Shown here piece after piece: positions 1 through 11,179 of a DNA stretch of 35,667 bases (positions are counted from its first letter, which is position 1; each line of letters opens with the position of its first letter). The notes under the pieces were generated by a model that ran no database searches, was not told the DNA's origin, and saw nothing but the letters and a program-made list of their open reading frames with translations. The translations under genes and the position numbers were made by a program. The stretch is from Plantago elongata (taxonomy: Eukaryota; Streptophyta; Magnoliopsida; Lamiales; Plantaginaceae). The stretch lies in contig JAYMSP010001140.1 in assembly GCA_036897095.1 (NCBI GenBank), positions 1-35,667 on the forward strand, in the 5' to 3' direction.

Positions 1-363
<363 letters not shown>

Positions 364-365
364 AG

Positions 366-378
366 TGGCATCAGAACC
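366..378 (+). other. Primer-binding site for initiator-Met tRNA
   Basis: TGGCATCAGAACC lies 2 bp after the LTR end and matches the common copia primer-binding site TGGTATCAGAGCC at 11 of 13 bases. Position and sequence both fit priming by the 3' end of initiator methionine tRNA. Confidence 0.85.
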
Positions 379-418
379 AGCCACTTAATTTCTGGTGGAT
401 GGATTTGGTACTGCTACA

Positions 419-2310
419 ATGAATTTCTACTCAAATGTCAACAAACCACCTGTGCTAGATGGGTCAAACTACACCTTGTGGCAAATCAAGATGAGGACAT
501 ATATCAAAGCTCTTGAGGTTTGAGCTTGGAGATCAGTTGTGGAAGGCTATGTGTGGGCTACTGAAGGACCTGGTGATGATGGCGATATAGTGCGAATTCC
601 TGGAGAACGATTCAATCCAGTTTAATATCTCTTAAGCTCCTACAATGAAAAATCTTTGAATGCTATATTTATTCATGTTAATATCCACATGTTTAAAAAT
701 TTTCAAAACTGCACTATTGCTAAACAAACTTGCGATTTACTGCAATTGCATTGTGAAGGTGATGATAGTGTTAAGCAAACTAAACTTCGCATGCTTTGGT
801 TTATGTTTGAAAATTTAAGAATGGTTGATGATGAATTGAATAATACTTTAGCAAACTTATGACTATGTCTAATGATATCCAATAGCTTGGTGATGCTATT
901 TCAAATCAACAATTAATTTTCAAAGCTTTAAGGTCTCTTTCTGCAAATTTTGACACTAAAGTTACTTTTGGAAGATACTCAAAACTTGGCTATCGACTTT
1001 CATACTCTGATGAACAACTTGAAAAATTATGAGATGATAGATGATGAAAGAAGATGAACCAAAACCCATAGTATGTAGTTGCAATCCAAGTTTGATAACA
1101 AAGTAATTGAACATGTGCATGATAGCATTGATGACTCTGAAATGTCTGATGATACCTACAACAACCTAGTGTCAAAATTTACTAAACTGAAATTCAGGAA
1201 AAATACGGACAAAGGTTCTGCTAGTAATGAGATTAGAAGAACTTAAAGGTCTAACTCTAGCTCTAAGCTTAGTCTTGAACAACTTAGCAAAGTTAGATGT
1301 TTTTAATGTCAAGGTTGGGGTCATTATCAATGTGAATGTGCTAACACCCTTCGAAAAGGAAAAAATAACATGTTGGCTTGTTTGAGTGATTATTCATGTG
1401 ATGAACAGGAGGATGAAGAAGTTGATGCTGATGCCAAAGCCCTGCTCTCTGTCCTGGACAATGCTGCTGACCAATGTTGTGTCAACAGTGACAGGTCAAC
1501 AATGAAGAAAGAAGTCTTCTTTGACTATGATGACTCACATAACTGTGAAACTCTTTTCTGGACTAACCCTGATGATTCAGTTTCTACTAGTGTCTTATGT
1601 CTGCATGGTTCAATTGACTTTGATGCAGATATCCCCTTGAGGAAGAACTCACTGATGAACAGTTGATTTAAGAACTTCAACTGATGAATGAAGGACTCCT
1701 CAAGGAATTTAAGAAACTGAAGAAATTTTCAAAGAAAACAGAAAAGGAGATGGCCTGAAATCCATCATTGTCAAGCTTGAAGTAGCTGTCACAAAAAAGG
1801 ATGTTGAATTCTGTAAGGTAACTGCTGAGCTTGACAAAGAAAAGAAGGTAAACTCTTCTTCTAAAATTAATGACATGATTGATATGGACAATGATGGCAC
1901 CACTGGTCTAGGTTACATTGGTAGCTATAGCTTTTTCTTTGAAAAGAAACTTGGGTGTGACATGAACTGTAAAAGTGATTTAGGTAATTCTGAATCTTAA
2001 GACAAGGTTAAACCTCTTTCTGATCAAAGAAAAAGGTAAGAAAACATGTGTGTGTCAATATTGTCATAAAACTGGGAATAAGAAACCCTACTACTTTGCC
2101 TACCTAAGAGATATGAAAAAGGGTAAGATAGAAAGTTCCAGTATTGAGTAAAACTCTGATGAGACTGCCTCTAAGGAAGTAACTCAGACTGAACCTGCTG
2201 AAGTAAGTGACAAACCCAGTGTTGACACCAATGTTGCCTCAATATCCAAATCAATAATTCCTAGAACTGACAAAATCAAGGTTGATGTTGCGTCAACATC
2301 TAAGTCAACA
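419..2310 (+). pseudogene. Copia gag remnant with zinc knuckles
   Basis: Gag is the retroelement capsid and nucleocapsid protein. A plausible start ATG at 419 opens a frame containing GSNYTLWQIKMRTYIKAL, the usual copia gag N-terminus, followed by an in-frame stop. The conserved stretch around FENLRM is in the 656-862 frame. A CX2CX4HX4C knuckle lies at 1298-1339 with cysteines at 1298, 1307 and 1337 and histidine at 1322, but codon 1304 is TAA. An acidic segment follows (1370-1666), then a lysine-rich, coiled-coil-like region, then a second knuckle near 2050-2095 in which the histidine and last cysteine positions read N and Y. Several stops and frameshifts make the gene non-functional. The boundary with pol is arbitrary, since these elements normally use one polyprotein. 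Confidence 0.82.
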
Positions 2311-5093
2311 GTGTTAAGTTCTGAAATGGTTTTTCTCTATTCTACTTCTTCTGCCTCTACTCCTTTAGGTAATGGTCGTATTACTCAGAAAAATCCTAAA
2401 GATAAACATAAAAGAGCCTGGGCTCTTAGAGAAAAGATTGTCTGCAATGTTGCTTTTTCTGTTACTACTTCTCCTAACAATGCAGAAAAATGGTACTTTG
2501 ACAATGGATGCTCACATCACATGACTGGCAACCCCAAGCATCTAGCAAACGATGTCTCTCAAAAGTCTGGATTAGTGACTTATGGTGGAGGTTACAAGAG
2601 AAGAATTCTTGAAAAAGGAAATCTCTTCATTAAAGGATATCCTAATCTTAAGATGTTTTGTTAGTTGATGGCTTAACAACTAACTTTGTGAGCATAAGTC
2701 ATTTATGTGATGATGACTTAGAAGTTAAAGTCTCTTGTCTAGTTCACACTTGTGTAGATCAGAAGGTTGTTATGACAGGTACAAGGTCTCGTGACAACTG
2801 CCATGTGATGACTACCTCTCAAAACTGCAACCTTGCAACAAAGGATGATGATGAGATCTGACACAAGAAGCTTGGACATGTGAATTACAGGATTCTGGTG
2901 AAACTCATCAAACTTGGAGCTGTCATGGAAGTGCCAAAGCTCACAAACACTGGGAAACATGTCCAAACTGAAGGACAACAAAGAGGTACATTTAATTGCT
3001 TTGAACTCTTGCATATGGATTTCATGGGTCCAACTGAAGTTGAAAGTCTTTGAGGTAAATGGTACATCCTTGTCATTGTTGATGATTTTTCTAGATTTTC
3101 TTGGGTAAACTTTCTAAATGAAAATTCCGAAACTTTTGATTCTTTCAAGAAATTGCATGCTAGCATTAGTAATCTCTACTCCACTAAAGTTCATAGAATT
3201 AGATTTGATCATGGTAAGAAAGTTGAGAATCAATCATTTGTCAAATTCTATGAATTGAAAGGTCTCTATGTTGGATATTCTCTCTATTGCCATGTTTTTA
3301 GAGTTTATAATTCAAGGACCCAAACCATTCAAGAATCTGTGAATGTTACTTTTGATGATGCTAATCTATTTGCACGGAAAAATAAAGAAACAGGTACAGT
3401 ACATGAAACAGGTACTACTTCTGTAAATGCAGGTACTGAACCAGAACAGGAAGCTAAACCAGAGTCCTCTAATGCAGTTCAAGGAAACAGTGTCAATTGT
3501 TAACGACAATGTTGACTCACATCGAGCTCAACATTGCAGACTAAAAGATCAATTGATGACGTTGTTCCTGAGAAAGAATCTGAATCACTGTCAGATGATT
3601 CTGAACATGTTCCGAAGTCTGAACCTGAACCTCAAACAAATTTTCTGGATAATGTAAGGAGAGATCCCCCACCTGGATGTCGAAGAGATCATCCAAACAC
3701 TCAAGTTATTGGTAGCTCGAGTGGAAGGACTTTAAGAGGTAACACTAGAAAGAATTACAAAGCACTGGTCAAGTATGCTACAATGTGCCAATCTGTAAGT
3801 CTCTCTAGCCTTGTCTCTCTTACTGAATCAGCAAATTTGATTGAAGTTGTGCAAAATGAACTCCATCAATTCAGGACTAGTACAGTTTGGACCTCAGTTC
3901 CGAAACCTCTTGATGGCAATGTTATAGGTTTCTTTTCGAATGACTATTTTGATAAAGAAGTCGATTTGAATTAACCTAAAGGTTTTGAAGATCCAAGTCA
4001 TCTTGACTATGTGGTTAAACTGCAAAATGATTTGTGTTGTGTAAAGCAAGTATGGACAAAATTCTTAGTTGACTTTGACTTCAAAAAGGGGGAGAGAGAT
4101 CAACCTTTGTTTATTCTTAAGAAAGGGAAATTTCTTTGCAATGCTCATACCTATGTTAATAATATAGTTTTTGGTTCAACTAACACTACCATGATTGATC
4201 AGTTCTTGGTAGATCAATTTGTCCAAACTATGACAGGTACATTTAAAATAAACATAATTGGAGATTTTAGCTTCTTCTTTGGACTGCAAAGACTGGATTG
4301 TTTATTTCTATCACTGGAGAAATTTACAAAGAATCTGATCAAAAAGTTTGGATTAAATAGTGCAAATCCTTGCAACACTTATGCAAAGAATTTGATCAAA
4401 AAGTCTTGAATGGACAGTGCAAAACCATGCACTCCCATGACTACTGCTCTCAAACTCAGCAAGATCGATGTTGGGGAAGATGTTGACCCAACATTGTACA
4501 GATCAATGATTGGAAGCTTATTATACCTCTATGACACCAGACCAGACATCATGTTCTCAGGTTTTGTCTGTGCCAGGTATCAATCCAACCCTAAAATCTT
4601 AGTTTGTGTTTGTGCCAGGTATGTGTCAGGAAGTGTTAATTTGAGATTATGGTTTGTATGTGATTCACACACTAATCTGGGGGGATTTAGTGATTCTAAT
4701 TGGGCTGGTGATCTTGATGATAGGATATCTACTAGTGGGAGTTGCTTTTATCTTGATCGTAATCTTATGCCTTGGTATAATAAGAAACAGAATTGTGTGT
4801 CTCAACTCATTTGGTTGAAAAATATGTTGCATGAGTATGGTCTTGAAAGTGATACCTTCTTGATGTTTTCTGATAACCTTAGTGCCATTCATATTTCTAA
4901 GAACCCTGTTCAACATTCACGCACTAAACACATAGACATTAGGCATCATTCTCTAAGAGACATGGTCAATAAGCAAGTCATTGACATAGAGCATATAGAA
5001 ACCACAAACCAACTAGCATATATCTTTACCGAACCACTAGATAAAGAGAGATTCTTCTGTCTAAGGAGGTCTCTTGGTATGTGCACTCTCTGA
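2311..5093 (+). pseudogene. Copia pol remnant: protease, integrase, reverse transcriptase, RNase H
   Basis: Domains occur in Ty1/copia order. Protease: WYFDNGCSHHMTGN near 2490-2530, with the usual DSG reading DNG. GAG-pre-integrase: KKLGHVNYRILVKLI near 2866-2910. Integrase: LLHMDFMGP and VDDFSRFSW (about 3005-3110) and FDHGKKVENQ near 3207-3235. The sequence then jumps at about 3262 to the late motif VGYS, losing the region with the catalytic glutamate. Reverse transcriptase starts near 3750, jumps at about 3930 past catalytic motif A, resumes at PKGFEDP (3976) and has YVNNI at 4153 where YVDD is expected. RNase H: GFSDSNWAGDLDDR, then a gap near 4803 where the S-x-AEAEY segment should be, then HIDIRHH and the usual C-terminus, ending at a TGA. 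Stops and shifts also occur. The enzyme set cannot be active. Confidence 0.88.
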
Positions 5094-5443
5094 TTTGCAT
5101 TGTTAGCTACAATGTTGACTTAACATCACTGTCAACATTGGCAGTCTGTATTTTAGTGATGCTGTTTTTTTTTTATTATTTTACTTTCTATGTGTTGTGC
5201 TCTGTGTGCTCTTGTGTTTTATGTATTTTTCTCAGTTTGGAAGCTCAGGGTGGTGGGCTCAGGGTCTAAAAGATTACTTGAAACCAAGGTTGAAGGGAAT
5301 TGAGTTTCTTGGGTGTTTGATTTATGAAAAATCCATTGGTGTTGTTTTATAGTTTTTTTACTCCTCTGTCTTGATTCGCATTTTATGTTGCCCCATTTGT
5401 TGTTTATGGTTGTGCACTGGAACTACTAGATACAGTCTACTTT

Positions 5444-5654
5444 TATACTGGGGTGCGTGGGGTTCAAGCTGCCCGCATTCAGTGTGATTGTCTTCTTGAG
5501 GTAGTTTCTATAAAGATGAGACAGATAACGTGCATACATTGGGATACTGGGGTGTATGGAGTTCCGGCTGTCTGCATTCTTTTATATGTGCACACATGTT
5601 TACTGATAGAGTATGTGATACTGTTGGGGTGTATGGAACTCCGGTCCTGCATTC
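5444..5654 (+). repeat. Threefold 37-bp repeat in the pol to ORF3 spacer
   Basis: Three related copies of a motif reading roughly GATACTGGGGTGTATGGAGT followed by TCCGGCTGTCTGCATTC lie at 5444-5480, 5543-5579 and 5617-5654. Start-to-start spacing is 99 and 74 bp. The surrounding spacer 5094-6438 is T-rich and has no convincing gene; short ORFs through it follow the repeat in changing frames. A purine tract TTAAGGGGGGG at about 5991-6001 resembles the tracts before the 3' LTR. Confidence 0.75.
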
Positions 5655-6438
5655 GATGTGTGTCCTACTCACTATGCAGTTAAAAAAAAAAAGAAGGAAG
5701 AAAATTACCACATGTTGTTTCATTTTTTTATATTTTTTGGGTAATGTTAGATGTGTTTCATGTTGCATTCTATCCCACTCTATCTTGCCTCCAGCATCAG
5801 TAGTGTTAATCGGATATGCATTCCTTGGGACTTAGTGACTGGCTAACTTACAATAAGAGTGGTTTGATTTTCCAATGTTGTCATCATTGTTGGGTCAACA
5901 TTGGTTGTACTTGTTGCATATTTTATGCACATATCTGAAAATCTTTGTGCTTTTTCTCTCTATGTGACTTTTACATGATTTTGGTTTGGGTTTAAGGGGG
6001 GGTTAGTATACTTCTGCATGGGAATGTGCTTTCTTGTTATTGTGTATCTTGTCACTTGTTTAGATTGAGATAAATTTGACCTCCCTAGAATTTTTCATTT
6101 TATATCATCACTTTGACTTGACAGATATTTTTGATTCACGAACAGAGTTTAATCCTGAATTAATAGTTGTGTGCAGCTAGTTATGTGCTTTGATACATAT
6201 TTGCAGGATTTTTTTCAGGAAGCAAACCCCATCCCAAATCATGTCTTGATCAGTTACTTGTGAAAAAAAGTCCATTAGCCCACTAACCCCTATTGACACT
6301 TATCAGTTTTACCCACGTCTCCACTAAAGGTTGTGTTAATTTTGTTTACCTATATAATGCCTTTTCATATTCCTCCCCAATTTCACCATTGTCTCTCTCC
6401 CACCCAAAAACTGTCAACATCTCTCCTCAACATCAACC

Positions 6439-7865
6439 ATGGCGAAATCCCCATCACATATGCCAACATGTCCAATTCAACCTGGCATTGTTGCAGTAGA
6501 CTCTTCCCCATCTCACCCGTCGCAAATTGCTACTGAAACCCTTGTGAATCTTGGGGGTGAAACTCTGGATGATGAGACAATTCTGGAAGAGGATGAATGT
6601 ATGAAAATCAAGGAGAAGTTGGTGAAAATGTTGCTCAAAAGGAGGCAGAAACTTATAGGTTCCAAAAGAAAGTGCCACCATCTGACTCTGCTGGTGTTTC
6701 GTCTGAAAAATCAGAGGAGGAAGTAAGTAATTCCGAGAAGACAGTAACAAATCCCATGGATGTTGACAAGGATGATGATTCAACATCAAAGACCAGCTCA
6801 GAAAAATCCTAATGATGAGGACAATTCTGACGACATTAGGAATACATGGGTGATGAATCTGGTGCTGAAACAGAGGAAAATTCCATGAGTGATGAAGAAG
6901 TTGAGCCTCCTGGGGTCATTAATGAGTAATCTCTTAGTTTTTACAATCTAGTAAAGGACTATCTTAAGAAGAGGAAACTATATTATGATGTGACTCTGTA
7001 TGAACCCTTTGATCTTGCCATTATGAAGAATTTTTATGCTCATCTATCTCCAAACTTTGATAAAGTTGATGGTGGTAAACATCCATGTGTCTACTTGAGA
7101 GGTGATAGATTTATGGTTGATGCTAGGGACATAAACACTGTGCTACATAGGAACATGGAAGAGGTTGAAACTCCCATTGAAGTCACCTATGATGAAATTG
7201 CTAGGGAACTAACTTTAGGGAAACTCTAGGCTTAGCCCTATGTTAGTTCTATGGATCTAAAGGATTGCTCTTCTATGGTCTTTGTCCTAGCAAGAATTTG
7301 TCTAGAAAATTGGTTGCCCACTGCCAACAACAACCAGTTGAGTCAACAAGTTGGAACTCTCTTGTATAGAATCAAAATGGGATTGGATGTGAACTTTGAA
7401 AAATGGATCCTAGGTCATCTGGACAGCTACAAGAATAGGGGAGATGTAGGCCACCTGATCTTACCTGCAACCATCTTTGTTGTTCTCAAACCCCAAGGCT
7501 TGGAAGTTTTGAAAGGGAGATTTATGAAAGCAAGTTTCAGAAAGTTGGGGTGAATTGGCAACTTTTGGCCACTGTTGAAAGGGTGTGTGATCTCCCTTGG
7601 GTTGCTCCTGCAGAGGATAAGGAACCATAATCTATGGATGGAGGAAATGAGCTTGTTGTTGCTACTGATGATGGTTCTAAATTGGATTAAGATGGTCCTT
7701 CCAATACTGTTGCTGCTCCTAGCAACGTTGAGGTCAATGTTGACACATATATTACTCATTCGCAATTTTGAATCTCTTTCTGCAGGTACACTCACTGAAG
7801 GTGATAAGATGGTCTTGTTGCAGATCAAAGAGTTGGATGCTCTGAATGTCAGAATTCAGAAGTAA
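6439..7865 (+). pseudogene. Third ORF of the copia element, plant transposon protein-like, broken
   Basis: This occupies the position of the env-like ORF in Sireviruses. The start MAKSPSHMPT is followed by an acidic, serine-rich, low-complexity part. After a frameshift near 6600-6720, a more ordered part (6990-7229) reads FYAHLSPNFDKVDGGKHPCV and YLRGDRFMVDARDINTVL. A following segment (7251-7553) reads WLPTANNNQLSQQVGTLLYR and then LPATIFVVL. The sequence 'FYA.L, V.VRG..V.F....IN..L, then a W.PT......R..LLY.I..G segment and LP..I' is what I know from the putative plant transposon protein domain (Pfam PF20167, from memory). The tail up to TAA 7863-7865 shifts frame again. At least two stops and two shifts. 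Its biochemical role is unknown. Not recognised as an envelope: no signal peptide or clear membrane span. Confidence 0.65.
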
Positions 7866-8126
7866 ATTGCCAACTATCTGAAGTTTAGGACCTTCCTTGT
7901 ATCTTCTCTTTCCTCACGAAAAGAGAGAGATTAGACTTGATGGCCTTTATAAATTTCATTGAACTTTATTTTAGTAACTCAGTAGTCTCTGCTTTTTATT
8001 TTGTTATCTGCTTAAGGGGGAGACTGACCATTAAGGGGAAGGTAGTTCTACTTGCTTTGCATGCTTAAATTGATCTTATGGCTTGTCTTCTGTTGTTCTG
8101 ATGTTTTGTGAAGAAAGACTAAGATT

Positions 8127-8136
8127 AAAGGGGAGA
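8127..8136 (+). other. Polypurine tract before the 3' LTR
   Basis: AAAGGGGAGA ends one base before the TG that opens the 3' LTR and would prime plus-strand DNA synthesis. Additional purine tracts beginning TAAGGGGGAGA and TAAGGGGAAGG lie near 8014 and 8031. Repeated tracts upstream of the LTR have been described for Sireviruses. Confidence 0.8.
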
Positions 8137-8137
8137 T

Positions 8138-8927
8138 TGAAAGTGTCATTGCATAATGCACTTTATTTACTAATCTTGTCTTTTTAGTTATTTCAATGGT
8201 TGTGTTTGTTTCAGTGTTTATTTTACAGGAAACAACCTTGGTAATTGGACTAATTGCTTATTGAAGACTTCCTTTAAGAAGAAGCAAGAGATCAACCACA
8301 ATATAGAAAGAATCTTAAGACAAAGACTAGAAGGAACTATATTGAAGAGAATATTCAATGATGGAACATATATTGAAGAAGATATTCAATTTTGTGACAA
8401 TTCCTTCTAGCAGCCTACTCAACAAAGCAAAGAAAAAAACCTTCCTTACTGCAGATATTCCTCCCTTTGTTCAAATTAGAAGATGTCGAAGACATTATAT
8501 ATACAGGAAGAGAAGTTGCTTTGCAAGTACACACACACCGACACTTTACTCTTCACATTACAGTTGTGTGTCTTGCTTTACTAGACTTGTACCTGCTATC
8601 AAATTGTGGATGTTCATCAAACAGAATCATTCGTCGTGATAGTGACTAAAATAGGTTCTTTGTTCGAGTTTACTCTAGGTCTAGTTTTCCGTGAGTTGAT
8701 CATTCGTTTTGTGATTGATTTTATACTCCTTGTGTTATTCCATTATTCTGACTAGTGGAAATTTAGCCTACGGCACCGTCAACATATTTTATATATGCTG
8801 GCTTGATTTGTGGAAATATGTCTGTCAATCCGTTGCAATTTATTCTACAGACAATCATTGTTGACTCATCACTAGAATCAACATTATTTACTGTTCCAGT
8901 ACCAATCCTGGTTCAATAGTTCTAACA
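8138..8927 (+). repeat. 3' LTR of the copia element, complete, 790 bp
   Basis: It opens with TGAAAGTGTC directly after the polypurine tract and ends with TCTAACA, the same end as the 5' copy, so it has canonical TG...CA termini. TATATATA at 8496-8503 is a candidate core promoter element. From 8648 onward it aligns with the window's first 363 bases apart from two indels and scattered substitutions. Confidence 0.9.
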
Positions 8928-11179
8928 GTAACCAAAGCAAAGAGAAACCCCTCTCGAATGGAAAGAAAGAGAGGTGATTAATCACTAAGGCACCCAAAAT
9001 GCAGTCAAAGCAGGAAGAAAAATAATTGGTAAATAGTAACTAAGTTAAAATTGATTTATAAAAACTATTGCTTGAAATAGAGTTAAAAAAATATAAGGTT
9101 TATAGGGTTGTTATATAGGACGTGTAAGAATAAAGCGATGTGTGTAAGAATGAAGTTTTTTTTTTCTAATATGCAGCATGAATGTACTACCTTCTGATGC
9201 TTTAATGTTTTGTACAGTACAACATCTAATGAATGTTGTACAACCGAGGTAGTACCTTTAAAGCGTCATGGAGTAGTACAACATGTTGCATGAAAGAATA
9301 AACCATTATTAAGTGATGTGTTTGATATATTTTAAGTTATTTGATTGGTTTAAAATTATTAGTTAGATTGGAAAAGTAAAGATGAATAAAAGTAGGATAG
9401 TAATAGAATGATGATTGTTAGTGGAGAAAATTTTGATTTAATTTTTTTTACTGTAGAAGATACAAAATAAATATTCAAAATTATTTTAATAGATTAATAA
9501 TATCTTTAAGATGAGTTCCAAACAACCGGTGTGTATTTTTCTCATTTGATAATTGTTTATCAGGTGAGGACATATTTAATTGGGGAAAATTCGGAAAAAG
9601 GTACCTCATATTGTGATATTTCCGAAAAGGTACATTTGGTTGTTACCGCCCTTTTGGTACCTTAAGTTGACATTATGTCCAATTTAGGTACATCGTGACA
9701 CGTGAAAACTTAATTACGTTACACATGTCACATTGAAAAATACAGAAATACGGTGGATCTAAACGTAAATACAATCATCTTTATTAATTGCAAATAGATT
9801 CCAAGTTTTAACAATATCATTAAATTACCCATATAAAAATATATTTCTATTCAAAATAATTTATAAAAAATAAAACTAAATCACTTGCAAAATCCCCATC
9901 CCAGGCAAATCACATTTTGAATTTTTTTAATTGAAAGAGAAAAATGCGAGAGGAAGAAAAAAATTTAAAAACAATGAAGAACAAATGAATTTCGTATATA
10001 CAAAAGTACGTAGACTTGTAGAAAAAGAAAGGAAATACATTAATTGAAATCATGTTGTAGTTGGAAAAACTTAGGGCTCAAATAAATAGAATGGTTTTTT
10101 TTGCAATACTTTCTTATAGCGGTTCATTTGTGCAAGACATAAAGGAAGAGAGATATTCATGTAAAACCATGTTGTGATTGAGAAAAATTAAAGCTTCAAA
10201 ACAGAGATTAGATTATATGTAATAATTTTTTATATATAAACCAACTACATAAAGTGACTTCTCTATGTACTTTTCTATTTTAATAATGTATAAATTTTTG
10301 CGAAACGGACAAAAATGACAAATGTATAAAATTATGTAGACAAAAGGGCAGTTCATAAGCTCTTTGATAACTTAGACTCCATTGTCGAAAAGATAAAAAA
10401 TTGTAAATGTACGAAATAATGAGAACTTGAGAGTACAAAATAAGTCCATGCAAATGGTGGGAAAGAGGAGTTTCATCCAAGGACAAAATGATCTCTAAAA
10501 TTTGGTTCATTCCAAATCCCCATTGTAAAGTTACTTGTATGACCTCTAAATGGTAGAAGAATCTCCCAATTCCTTTAACACGCCACCCAAAGTGACAATC
10601 AATATAAAGAATAAGAACAATTCTCAAACCTACTCAGAGTGACTTCATGCTACACGAAAGCTCTTCAGATGATGTAATGCAATGCACAGCGCTCAGAGCA
10701 AATGCCTGAAACACACCGATCTCTCACCCTTATGCCTAAAAAAACTATTGACATCAAGGGATCACACTATTTACAGTGTGGTTCTGCCGGACACGCCTTG
10801 ACAAAAATACCACCTTGAATTCCAACAGCTGAAAAGAAACTATGGCACAATCAAATTGAACTGATGTCTGAAATGCCCCTCAACCAAATCACGGATCTTC
10901 ACCCTCACCTAGAAAAAAAAAATTGAATAGAACGCGTGAATTCATTTCAAGATACATACGCGTACAGATGCAAGTGACTTTCTATGAATGTCTCCAGTAT
11001 ACATGGACGAGGACTATAATAGTCAGTATTTGGTGCATTGCATTTCCTTTTGAGAAGAAGTGAGATGCATAAGGAAAATGAATGGGAAGAAGAAGCTCAC
11101 CCAAATTCCCATCCCTTTAAATGCAAAATAAGGGACCATGTAAGATAACTTTTCAGCTTAAATTTAAAAGCCCGAAAGT
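8928..11179. other. AT-rich intergenic DNA between copia element and importin gene
   Basis: No protein of recognisable family is encoded on either strand. Visible structure: a foldback at 9171-9291; GGTACC/GGTAC motifs repeated between 9600 and 9695; and a loose direct repeat 117 bp apart (CATGTTGTAGTTG at 10051 and CATGTTGTGATTG at 10168). Its high-coordinate end should hold the 3' UTR of the importin gene; I saw no canonical AATAAA on the minus strand there. The rest shows nothing I can name. Confidence 0.6.
9171..9291. repeat. 121-bp imperfect palindrome (foldback element)
   Basis: Outer arms ATGCAGCATG (9171) and CATGTTGCAT (9282-9291) are near complements. The middle arms (GTACTACCTTCTGATGCTTTAA from about 9184 and its partner ending in GTAGTAC near 9279) pair with a few mismatches. 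The inner arms GTACAACAT (9217-9225) and ATGTTGTAC (9233-9241) are perfect complements around a 7-base loop. It may be a small foldback MITE; I see no clear target duplication. A hairpin RNA is an alternative. Confidence 0.7.

Noticed and set aside
6454..6789. 111-codon minus-strand ORF opposite ORF3 of the copia element
   Set aside because: It is a shadow of the plus-strand coding remnant; its translation has no family resemblance.
9592..9720. Repeated GGTACC/GGTAC motifs with partial inverted symmetry, considered as a MITE
   Set aside because: No consistent termini or target duplication could be defined, so it is only mentioned in the intergenic note.
10280..10627. 115-codon ORF on the minus strand in the intergenic region
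   Set aside because: No recognisable motif, hydrophobic low-complexity translation typical of AT-rich DNA, and no supporting gene signals.
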